Below, piece after piece: positions 11,501 through 22,455 of a stretch of 64,000 bases of DNA. The translations under genes and the position numbers were made by a program. Location: contig NW_006766884.1 in assembly GCF_000275845.1 (NCBI RefSeq), positions 1,899,273 to 1,963,272 of the forward strand, read 5' to 3'. How positions within the stretch are numbered: position 1 is the first letter of the stretch; every line of letters starts with the position of its first letter. The notes under the pieces are model-generated. The model was not told the DNA's origin. It saw only the letters and a list, made by a program, of their open reading frames with translations, and did not search any database. Origin of the DNA: Dichomitus squalens LYAD-421 SS1 (taxonomy: Eukaryota > Basidiomycota > Agaricomycetes > Polyporales > Polyporaceae).

Positions 11501-13083
11501 CGTTGGAGCAACAAAGCACAGTGAGCCGAGGTGAAAAGCGCGTTTCGAGAGGACCCTCTGTTTGCTCCATCCTCGATATCGAAAGAGGAGGTTTATATTC
11601 GCAAGATAGACTAGGCACCCACGAGGATGCTGTAACACTTCCCGTGTTAGACCCCGCCCGAATCAGTGGACAGACCTCGCGCTTTCCCGCCTGAATCTCG
11701 ATGCGGAGACGGGGGCTAGCGGAGTCTGAGAAAGCGTGGACAGGAGTCAATTATGTACACGAGCTTTTCCCGCGGGGTTGGCGCTGAGAATGGCAGCGAA
11801 ATCGAATGCGACGTGCTCTCGTAATGCACCAGCTGGGAATGTGGACGCGACCAAATTTGCGGCTGGTGATAGCCAAAGAAGGCGAGCAGATGCTTCAGGA
11901 ACAACTCTGTTTCAAGCCAAGGGAAGCGTAGTGTTCCTTGCGAGATCGGCTGGACCCATAAGGTGGGAGACGTACATGGGAGCCGACCGGCAAGTCAGTG
12001 ACCTCCTTCCACGGTCCGCCTCCCAGCCTATGCAGTCTCGAGGATGTTCTCGAGTTCGGTCGAGGACTGAACAGACTTCACGTCTGCTTTTTCCGGTCTG
12101 CTTGGTTCGCCGTATGTGGATGTTCTCAGAGATAGCCCGACACAGTGGACTGCTTCCCAGAAAGGCGAAAGCCTCGCATCGACGACGCAAGGAACAATGA
12201 CGCCCTTCTCATGAACTCACGAACGCCACTGTAGGAGGCGGGAGGTGGGGATCCATGCCTGCTGTGCACATGAAGTCAAGCGATATTAGCATGCTCCATA
12301 CTGTACGAGTCTGTATGTTGCGGTGCATGACATATGGCAGGAGGGTTCCACGCCACAACCGGTCATAAAGAGGGCCTTCTCCCGTGTAGATGGCCCGCGC
12401 ACGTTTCGAGCCTGGGACAGGGGATAGAATTGCTCGGCCATAGTTGTACACGCGGGCGTGCTGCGCGAGAGCTTCAGGAAGGCGAGCTTGGGTTCGGAAG
12501 AGTGCGACGGTGAAACGGGCTCGCCTAGGAGTTTCCGTATCAATTGACAGCTGCAGCTGCGACGGGAATGCGGCTGAGCCGTCAAGCGTCCATGGGCCGC
12601 GATTGCGCCCGTATCCTCGGGAGAAGGCGCAGACGAATCGCGAGAATGGAATTCGAGGCTTCACACACCTGCTAGCATCGGGACAGGGCGCGAGGCGGGC
12701 GTGTAGGCATGCATGCGAGACCGTACCGACAGACAGGGTGACAGGTCCGCACGGGCTGTGCGTAGGCGAGGCAGCATCCATGCCAAAGAACGTCAAGAAA
12801 GGTGGTAGAGTGTTGTCGTTTGGGGCTGGACAAAGTGCAAGGAGGGTCGAGATGAAGATCAAACCTCAAACTAAGCCGATTGTATCCAAAACGAGCACCT
12901 CCCGAGAAGCACCGCTCGTAAGGCGCCTGGGAAAGCGCTCGCGTGGCGTGGGCGGCTGTGCGAGATCTCGGGTCGCCGCGGCGGTAGGAATCCAAGCCCA
13001 AGCCTCTGAGTACGAGTCCTCCTCTAGCCATCTCTCACACTTCTCCTCAGCCACTCCTTCTGTCCAGCATCTCTGCAGCCACC
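11501..13083. other. Region with unassigned open frames, no supported gene
   Basis: Lies between two divergent starts (WOPR at 11500, Elongin A at 13084). The largest open frames overlap antisense: 12209-12862 on minus and 12444-13100 on plus, each about 217 residues. Neither shows a known motif or an intron pattern that links to neighbours, so at most one could be real. Another minus-strand frame at 12286-12585 has slightly more protein-like composition but is also unrecognised. The outer parts should hold both promoters. Confidence 0.4.
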
Positions 13084-14461
13084 ATGTCTTACGATATTGA
13101 TTCCGGCGGCCGTCCTATCCCCACTCTTGTTCAGTACTGTCAACGCGGTGAGGACAATCCCCAGGAACCCCGACCGTGCCGTACCCTGACCGACCTACCG
13201 TAGTCGCCTCCGCCAACGTCGAGAGTATGTGTATATCTAGGTATATCTCCTGTGAAGGCCCGAAATGAACGACTATGCTCCACACTGTATCAGGTATCTG
13301 CAGCCTAGGCGAAGGTTGGCGCAACGATCTCATCAGGCCTGTGCTGGAGAGCTGCACCCCAGAAACGCTTCAGAGATTCGAGCACGCGGACCCAGTACGT
13401 GCGATCTCTGCCTCCTGGATGGAAGCAGAAGAGTTGACGTGTCTACCTTTCAGTACATCGCGAACGACACTCAAGGTGCGTGTAGCAATGCCTCCGACCA
13501 CGGTTCTCATGACGGTCCAAACTGACATCCTCTCCCGGGCGCGTCCTCGGCAGACATCTGGAAGAGGCTCTTCCTCAAGGAATTCCCCATAGCGGCTCAC
13601 CAGTACGAATCAAATGCCCTGGAAGAGCCCGAGTCGTGGAGGGACGAGCTCTTCGTGCGTTCTCCGTTGCCTGATTGCTCCCACTATCAATAGCCCAGAA
13701 CTCTTCTCTTCCACCAGGCTCTGCGTGATCGAGAGCACGCGAAACTGAATGCACTATCCAATAGACTCAAAGCCTCGCGTCAAGAGGAGGAAGAACGCAA
13801 GAGAGAGTCCGCTATCAAACTCACTGACAAAGTCCCCCCGGCAAAGCGGTCCCGTCCCTGTGAGTGACCAAAGAAGCCGTGCCATATGGCTACACCGGCT
13901 AACGGAGCAAACAAAGGGGGTGCGCCTTCCCAACCCAAGACCCTTTTCCAGAAGACAAGGACGGAAGCATCACGCTTGAGTAAAGGCGTTTTCGGCTCGC
14001 GTATTACTCGGCCAGCGTTTCAGACCCGGAGGATCGTGCCCAGTACTGCAAGTGCTAAACCGCCGCCACCCTCTCGGACGGCATCCTCCGTCAAGGCACT
14101 CAGCAGTGCGCAGCCGAGTGGCTCGCGCGTAGTCGTAAGGAGTGTTCCCGTCGTGCACACACCGCCGCCACCTTCCAAGCAGGCGTCGCCAATGCTGACC
14201 GAATCAGCAAGTGCTATCCCAACAACGTCCGACGTCTTTTCTATAATTGCTTCGCCTCCACCTATCGCATCATCACCCTCGCCTTCAAGTAGTCCCCCAC
14301 AAACGTTGTGGTCGCCGATGCCTCAACTGCAAATACAATCTCCCGAGGCTCGTTCGCCGCCTTCTCGGGCGCCAGGAAAGAAGAATCCAGGGGCGTCGCT
14401 GTTCATGCCCAAGCACCGAGCTTACTCGCAGCTTCCGCGTGGTGTACAGTCAAAGTCATAG
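13084..14461 (+). CDS. Elongin A (RNA polymerase II elongation factor SIII subunit A)
   Basis: Fungal Elongin A, partner of Elongin C, acting in transcription elongation and in a ubiquitin ligase for stalled Pol II. Exons 13084-13147, 13204-13224, 13294-13394, 13454-13475, 13554-13654, 13718-13859 and 13908-14461 give 334 residues. The Elongin A domain spans about 10-105: PTLVQYCQRVASANVESICS, the BC-box-like part, then LGEGWRNDLIRPVLESCTPE and YIANDTQDIWKRLFLKEFP. A charged helix follows (SRLKASRQEEEERKRES). The tail contains the conserved PKTLFQKTRTEASRL and then Pro/Ser-rich disorder. Two internal exons are only 21 and 22 bases long, and the last intron is 48 bases. The ATG at 13084 is the first codon before a good family N terminus. 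Confidence 0.92.
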
Positions 14462-17400
14462 ACCTGCACAACGTCAACGCTTTGTCGATTATTGCTATCT
14501 CCACTTAGAATCCACTCTGCAACCGATTAGTCGCTCGCTCTCGTTCGCATCCCTTCTGTATACCATCAACCATGTCACATTGTCATCCCGACGCTATCAT
14601 ACGGCACCCGTTTTCGTGACGCTTTCCAGCCTTCATCACATCCAGCTAGCCATCTTGGGTCATTGTTCCAACGTATTCATCAGGGAACCTACAGGAAGTG
14701 TACTGTACTGCACATGTTCATCACATGTAGTTTTCTTTCAGCTGCCACCCCACCCGGCGAGCTTCTGATCGGTGGCGTTCTTGGGCCACCGCCTCGCTGT
14801 CAACGCTCGTCCGACCCGGATGTTCCCAAGCCCAGCGAAGCTATCTGCCTCCTTGTTGAGTACCTCGAACCTCGTTCTCGCTGTCCGATGGCGAGCTGCA
14901 GTCTCGGCATGCTCTGGCACCCAGTCGAACTCAAGCTTCTGTAAGCACTTGCCAGGAAACGGCAAGTACGTTCACATTGCCCTCAGCCTAGCCTCGGCAG
15001 CCGGCATCCGCTCTTGGGTCGCAATAGAATCTAGCGAGAACGCATTGACCGATCCGGTAAGAGGGACAGTAAACGCCCCTTCCCGTTTCCACATTCCGTA
15101 AGGCAGAAGCAAGCACACGTACTTTCAAGGTTTCCGACGCACTTCAGACTGGTACACGGCCTACGTAGTGCACGCACGTTGCGTCCTTCGACTTGGCGGC
15201 CAATTCCGATTGCCTGCTTCTGCCCTAAGGGTATACAGGCGCGATGAGACACATGTGGGGCCGACCGACAGGTGTACGTGCGGTGTCAGTGGACCATTGG
15301 CTGGCGGTGATGCCTGTGCGAGGACATCTACCAAGTCGCCGAGCGGGACGACCCTGAGATGCTGGTAGGACAAGCATCAGACGATGTCCATACGATGTGA
15401 GTTGATGCGTCCCCAGCTGTGCTTCCAAGATTGACTTCCTCACTCGCCTTCCCTGCCTCAGGCAGGCTCCGCTCCCACTTCGATTCTGCTACTTTGTCAG
15501 CCTGACCTCTACGCTTCCCGGGCCCGTCGTCCCCGCGCCAACGTCCGGGGCACTGTATCCGCAGGCCTGTGACTTTGAGGGGTCAGTACGTACGTGCGTC
15601 CCCGGTGCGAAAGCGCCGTCTCCAAACTCGAGCTCGAGTCCAGTCGATCGGAGCACGCGCCGTTGGGCACGTTAGGGACGCTCGACACCACTCTCACCGA
15701 CGGGCGGCGCAGCAGGGCACTTCTCACGTCTCGGCCGCGCATGCTCCACACGTCCACGCCTGCAGCCTTTGAGACCCGCACCACGCGCCGCTCACAGCGT
15801 GAGGACGCGTCCGTGAGACGTACGGGTGAGGTGGGACGATAGGCGAGAGTGAGAGAGCACGAGATAGGGGCAGCACCGACGCCGGGGATATGAGTGCGCC
15901 CAGTGGCGGCCACGCCCGACTGACTACACACAGGACGCTATACACGCATGTCTAGATGTCAAATTCCCGACGCTGGAGCAAAGGAAGCGAGCAAGGACAC
16001 AATACAGGCTCAGCGCAGATTAGCTCCGCCGTTGCTATTTACATAGACACGCCCTTTCCGGTGCTAGAGCACCTACATAGTGGCGAAGACTGGGCGGGCT
16101 TGGAAGGGGCCGAGGCGCTGCAAGGGTGCCTCGTCGAAGCGGGAGCCAGGCACGAGGGTTGGAATGACACTCAAGGGAGAGCGGTTGCAAGCATGTGAAC
16201 GTAGCTGCCTTTCCTCGATAGTTGGATACTTGGTGAAGGAAATTCCTGAGAAAGGATCTCTGGTGAAGAAGCGGGTCCGCCAAGCCCGAGCGGAGCGCCG
16301 CGACTCGCTCACCTAAAACGCGCCAAAGACACACTCCATGAGCTGGAATTCCCGGGTGCACTGACACGAGGTGAGGACTCACACGGAGCTATTTGGAGAG
16401 GAGAGAGGACGCGGGGGCGGGCATAGCAAGTGGTTCGATTTTTTAAGGCGATGGTCGTGATTGGAACTTGCCGCTGTACCGGGCGTGGTGGCAGTTCGGA
16501 AAAGGGAACAGGGAAGCTTGGGGACAAGATCGACGTCAGCCGGTTGGCCGCCCGCGCTAGCCAGGACTTCGTTGTGCCTTGACTATGCGCAGAGTGTTTT
16601 GTATGCATCAGCGGCCTCCTCTTAACTCGCATAGACTATGGAAGAGTAGAAATACGGAAAGGTTAATCCGCTCTAGTCTTGGTCCGACGAGAAAGGCACG
16701 AACCATGCGTCCCACGGGTGTTCGCGGCGGAGTGTCCGATCATCCCAGGATATGTTCTTGGTGGATAGGGGCCGATTTGTCATAACGTGCCTCCACATAT
16801 CATCGTCGAGAGCCTCAAGGCCGTCAATTCGCACGGCTGCGCGACTGTGTCTTGAGCATGGCAAAGTCCTGGCGGCGGGTACTGAAGTGCTTGAAGGCAT
16901 CCTACCATTGGTATGCTTTGGGTACTGCATGGAAGTTGCGTTAGCTTGAAAGAGATGGTGTCGCAGAAGCTCATTCAATGAAAACACGCTCATTTCCTGG
17001 TGTGAATGAATTACCTGCCCGACAACCTATGCAGATCCAGAGGCAGACTCCTCTGTATCTAGTACTAGATCGTGGTTATTGACCAAGGGCGCTCTGTCGA
17101 GTCCACAAGAATAGAAAATTCAGCCATCGAGTCTCCAGCTACACTAATGAACGCCATCGTGTCGGTTCGCGGATGGGACGCCGTACGACCGAAGAGCACC
17201 GAGCCGAACATCGTGGTTTAGAGCCAAGTTGACGCGGGCGCTCGTAGTGCGTCAGGTCACAACATACCGCCGAATCATAACACGCTTGCTCATGTCACGC
17301 CGGGCGGGCCTTTTTGGCGCGGAATTCCATGCGTAAGATCCTAAGACTTCATACAAGCATTTCTGATGGTGAGCTATGTCATCTCATATAGAGACTACCA

Positions 17401-19051
17401 AAACCATGTCTACTATCCTGCCCCTTCCTCTGGCAGGCCCCGACTCCCACCCTGCTCTTTTGAACTTGCGTCTACGACAGTCAGTCGACCGAAGCATCCG
17501 GGTAGTCTGCATACCGACATTGCCGCAGAAAAGCCTCAAGGCCCTTCAACATTCAAGAGCACCCCTGCACTGACATATAGCCGAGAATCAGGCACAAGAC
17601 GGTACATATACATATACATGAAACGGTAAGAGTCGAATTTTATAACTACGAGACATAGACAGACAGAGACCTTTCCGACAGGGAGATTTAGTGCTGCCGA
17701 GCGGGGTTCTCTTCGGATAATTCTGCGGAAGTGAACCTCAAAAAGAAGGTTGGGCATTGCAGCCTACGGTTCTCAGCCGAGCATCGACTCGTTCTAGCTC
17801 CTGAAAGTGCTCACTGCCTTGAGGCAGAGAAGGATCCCTCCATTTCAAGACATCAGATACATGGCATCCCTCAGTGCCACCGAAACCGTAGCTGACCACT
17901 GCCCAGATGTTCGGTCGGAAACGCCCGCTGCTCTGACGGCGGCTTAGCTCAAATACGAGCGCTCGAATTAAGGATGGTTATGAACCTTCAGCTACACTCA
18001 ATAACACTCCCAGCGCTTGGAGGCGGAGATATCAATGCTCTATGCCCAGACTGTCATATATTTGCCAGAGAGTTAGGCAGTTGGCCCGGTAAAGGCCTCA
18101 CTGAGAAACGATATGTGCTTCGGGAAGTCCATATTTCATGGATTAGGTGATAGACTTCTAATTATATGTACATCTTGGTAGTATACAGTGCTTTGCTCGC
18201 AATATGACACCCGATTATGACCGTGTAGTGTGTAGTCTGGTCTGCGGGAACAATACTTCGATATAACACTATTCATACGTTGCGAACTCTCCTGCATCAG
18301 TTCTCATGGGATGAATATTGTAATCAAGGATACTTTACCTGCTCTCTATTAAGCCGATCAAGATCATAAATTTTCAACAGAGTCGCCGACGTAGAGAGAT
18401 GAGGCTATTCATTCCTTCGAAGATAGAAAGGATGACGGGCGCTTCTATAGATGGACCAGCCACCGCGGTCCCGTGACCGGCGTACGCGTCGCGCCACCGT
18501 GCCACACCCAGACCACGTCGTGTCGTGTGCATACGCATGATATTTCAGTGCTCAGCATCCGACGAGCCAACGGCTGTGCTTGAAAGATATGTGCAGCAGC
18601 TCATGAGGTACATAGATACATATTATACAATCCGTTTGCCTTTGTTGTTCAAATGCGATCTTTATCGTATGCAGTCTAAGTGCGGCAATGAAGGCGGATG
18701 AACTCCGATGAGACAGCGAGTGGTGTAAGACGATCATGAAGAGTGGAAACAATAACGGTTGTGATGCCTGATGAGGGGAAATTTGACTGATATTATGAGT
18801 GGTAGGTGTCGAGGGCGTTGCAAAGAAGGGGCTCCATCATGATCAGAAACAGCACGGAAATCATGCAATGAGTTGCGAGGCGGTTTGCGTAGATGATGGA
18901 TGGTAAACGTATGGAATAGTGAGGGCCTGGCAAAATGCCGGGTAAGACAATCTCCCCTAACGGCGGCGTAACGCAAAACAGGAATTAAATGCAAGCAGGT
19001 CCGTGGCGGGACGAAGTTCGTATACCATGCAAAGGGTTTCCATCCTGTTCA
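14462..19051. other. Gene-poor region between Elongin A and GID7
   Basis: About 4.6 kb with no supported intact gene. Apart from the RNase H-like fragment near 14.8 kb, open frames are short and unconvincing. A plus-strand frame at 15594-15842 is charged but unrecognised. The stretch 17.3-18.9 kb is poorer in GC than the gene regions. Confidence 0.5.
14738..14965 (-). mobile_element. Possible RNase H relic of a retroelement
   Basis: The minus-strand frame contains FDWVPEHAE followed about 15 residues later by NKEADSFAGLGN. This resembles the RNase H pattern W-V-P-x-H ... N-x-x-A-D-x-x-A at the end of fungal LINE and related retroelement polyproteins. No intact reverse transcriptase is visible around it. 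A stop codon interrupts the frame just upstream, and the preceding motif expected around PAAEARLRAM is only faint. A chance match is possible. Confidence 0.3.
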
Positions 19052-22000
19052 TCAGAATAGCGCCGTCGTTGAGCCGAGTCCGTACCCGGGACCGCCCTCC
19101 GGATCCACTCCACGTCCCGACGTAGACGGCTCCGCGCCCACGGACGCCGACGCAGTACTCGAGCGGCTAGGCCCAGCGCCCGCGTCCCACCTGCCCTTAC
19201 CCTTATCCTTGCCGTTCTCCAGCTCGTGGTCGGCCTCGTGCATATCGCATGGCTCGTCCGCAACAAGCAAGCTCGACTGTACTTCCGACGGAGGTGCCTC
19301 CCATATCCGGATGGTCTTGTCGTCCGAACACGATGCGAACATGCGCTCGTTGACCGGGTTCCACGCGACGGAGTTGACGGAGCCCTCCCCGTGACCTTCA
19401 AGGACCTCGAGCAGGGCGCCTGTGTCTCGGTGCCAGATATACACGTTCCCATCTGAGAACCCGAGCGTTGGAGGGTCAGAAGCAGGGCGGGTTGGGGTTC
19501 CCGGATGAACGAAACGTCCGAGTTTCCGGACGATGAATAAGCGAGCCGTTATGTGATGGATGGATCGAGAATAGTTATCGCGTTGGTTGGAAACAAGGTT
19601 CGTGGTGTGCGAGTGTAATCGGAGATATAGTCAGCGTGGTTCACAAAACAAGTCGCCGGAGGACGTACCTTCACTCCCACTGACGACGAAGTTCCCTTCG
19701 ACGCCGCCGAAGCAGCTCCGAATGACATGCTTTGATTGGCTATGGCCGGAGTACTTCCGCACGACCTGCTCCGACGCAAGGTCAAGCAGATGGATCTCCT
19801 GTGTGTGCGAGTGGTCTTGCGTCAGCTCTCCCATTTTGTCACCCCGACTGCGCTCATGCACTAGCGTGCCTGACTATCAACGCGTGGACCATGCACACGT
19901 ACCGCTGGAGGCCCATTCTCGGATGCGCGGTTTATCAGTGCATACTGGGAATCCTGAGATATCTTCACGCTTGTGAGCTCGCCATCCAGTCGAATGTACC
20001 TGTACGTTCCCATCCCTGCAGTCAGCACGCGATCCTCACGCAACGTCTCGCTTGGCGGCGATCCGTGTGGACTGTATCAGGTACGCACGTTTCAGCCTGT
20101 TTCGTGTGTAGATCGTAGATGATGATCCGTGTCTCTGAGGAACTCTTGTTCGCGTTCGCCGCCGCATTCTGCGCTTGGCCCGAACCCGCTGGCGTCACAG
20201 ACTCTTGTGGATTAGAGCCTGGTTGTATAGAAGGCATGTCGTACATCCCAACAGCAACGAGCCGTGTGAAGTCCGGAGTGACTATGAGATCGGTTACCCG
20301 GATGGGCGTCCGCTCCCACTTATCTCTCATTTTTCCATCCGCGTCCTGATAAGAGCGTGACGAAAAGTGATTCAGGTACCGCAGCCGTTAACGGGGTGTC
20401 CTCTACTGTGGAATATGAAGCAACATGAAACGCACCCATAGGATGATCTTGCGATCGAGTCCCCCCGAGATAAAGCCCGAACCGTCGGGTAGCCACGCTA
20501 GTGCTGTTACCACGTCTGTATGTTGGTTGAGCACCCGTGTACAGTCGCCTGTCTGCGGATTTGAACATGTCGTGTGAGCAGTCGGATTCAAACCGGAGCC
20601 GGCGTGAGACCCACTCGTGTATTCCATAGCCTTATGAAATGTTCCGCGGCCGTCAGGAGTATTGAGTCGTCTAATGACCATGCCACGCAGCCGACGGGGT
20701 ATGGATGGTCCCGTAGAACAAATTCTGGTGAGTAAGCTCTTGACCGCGCGTCCTTGTCAAGCTGCAATAGACGGATTAGGTCAGCTCTTATGTCGGCAAC
20801 TTACTTGCGTGGTCCAGATATACCTCTATACGCCATATGATCGCTGTTTTGTCTTTGCTTGCTGTCGCTAGATAGCGTCCACTATGGCTCCACTCAAGAT
20901 TCCATACCTCGTCGGAATGTACCTGGAGGACGGCAGTTGTAACACGCGGGAACGTGTTACGGTCGCAGGAGTGGTCTGTGTATAACGAGTAGGACCAATT
21001 CGTGAGGGGCGTGTTGTGGTACAGGCACTGGCTTTGTTGGTAAGCCCGCGCTTGCTCAAGTAGTGTCGCGATCCGCCGTTGAGGGATCATAACGGAAGAT
21101 GGGATATAGCCTTCCACGGATACAGAGTTGAGCGTGACAGACTGACGGTCGAAGAGGGCGCACGTACGTTGCAATTCCGTCAGTAGGCGTCTCCGCGATG
21201 TGCCCGCCGCTCCATCCCAGCCGATTTGTTGTCGCAAGTCCGCGGGATCCGAACACATCATCAGACTGCCGAAGAAGGAAGGCGAATAAGAACAGAGTTA
21301 ATGGACGGATACAGTGCAGTATGTAAGATCACATACGCCGACAATGCATGGAGATGATCCAGTTCCGGGTTGAGAGGTGCTAGTTCGTTCCGCAGGACAT
21401 GCAACGCTGCTGTAGTCTTGCCAGCTTCAAGGGATTCCAAGTATTTCTGCTTCGCAATGAGGAATTTGGCCTCCTGTACTTACTGTCAGACGAGTCGCCA
21501 CCGAACCCACATCCATGAGGCTCACCCATAACCCCTCCCCCTCCGTGACACCTAATCTCATGAGCGCAGCTTCCGCAGAGTCCCATGACGCAGTGAGTAT
21601 GCATCGTCGGAATTCGGCTACCTCTGGCGTCTCCATGATGTACCCGGACTCCGCTTCGAGGGTTGTTGCCGACTCGCTGCACAAATGCATCCCGTCGTTG
21701 AACGGAGGACGGAATCACGACAGAACGGAAAGAACTTACGTGTAGCCCACATCCCGTAGACTCTGTATGACCAACCGGACAAACTCCTCCCTATCGACGA
21801 AGGAGTCGTCATAGAGCGTTCTCCCCGGTATTGACACCTTCGCCACGGATGATCTGTGCTTCTCCGGTGCGATACCGTCCAACAAACCCGACGACGCAAG
21901 CTTGGACACCCCGTTTGTGTAAGGCTGTGAGAATCCATTGGTCTTCGCCACAGCGGCTTTGTAACCGTTGGAAGGCCCCGCTGCGGACGAACTGGGGCCA

Positions 22001-22455
22001 GCCTCGGGTTGCGAGTCTGGTGAGACAGACAAAGCAGAGTCCCTATCACTCTCCGTAAGCCTCATAGCAGCGAGTTGAGAACGGCCAAATGGGGTGGAAG
22101 TAGAAAAGGCAGCGGAATCAGCGGGAACTAAGGCGTGCTCGGTGGACGCAAGCGAACTGGAGGGGGAGGTCGCGTCGCTATCTACTCTTTGTCTCTTGCG
22201 AGCACGGGAGAGTTCTGAGTCTGCGTCAATCGAGTGTGAGGTGCTGAGTGAAGACCGGAGGATGCCAGAGGACGATGGGTGAAGGTAGGGTACAGGAATG
22301 GAGGAAGAGGAAGCGGAGGCCGGGGCGTACTCGGCAGAGCGGGCGTCGGCGTCGCCCTCTTCGAGCTCAGACCTCGTGCGGGTGTGCGGAACTGTGCTGG
22401 CGGGACTGGGGGGGTGGGGAGTCCTTAACGTCGGAGACGAGTTGTTCAAGGGCAC
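19052..22455 (-). CDS. GID7: GID7/WDR26 homologue, WD40 subunit of the GID/CTLH ubiquitin ligase
   Basis: Scaffold WD40 subunit of the GID/CTLH E3 ligase, which degrades gluconeogenic enzymes in yeast. Eleven exons: 21740-22455, 21526-21676, 21337-21473, 21168-21265, 20824-21110, 20615-20761, 20436-20552, 20089-20345, 19903-19999, 19669-19798, 19052-19452. The first 200 residues are Ser/Pro-rich with a basic patch ([10 protein letters not shown]). LisH/CTLH-type helices follow ([39 protein letters not shown], then [20 protein letters not shown]). [20 protein letters not shown] is nearly diagnostic of WDR26. At least six WD40 blades come next, e.g. [20 protein letters not shown] and [20 protein letters not shown]. 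The codon at 22455 is GTG, and no in-frame ATG occurs upstream before a stop. The first in-frame ATG is at 22065 (715 residues), or the start lies in an unseen 5' exon. Confidence 0.9.

Noticed and set aside
12209..13100. Two overlapping open frames of about 217 codons on opposite strands
   Set aside because: No motif, no splice context, and each is the antisense of the other in GC-rich DNA; at most one could be real and I cannot choose.
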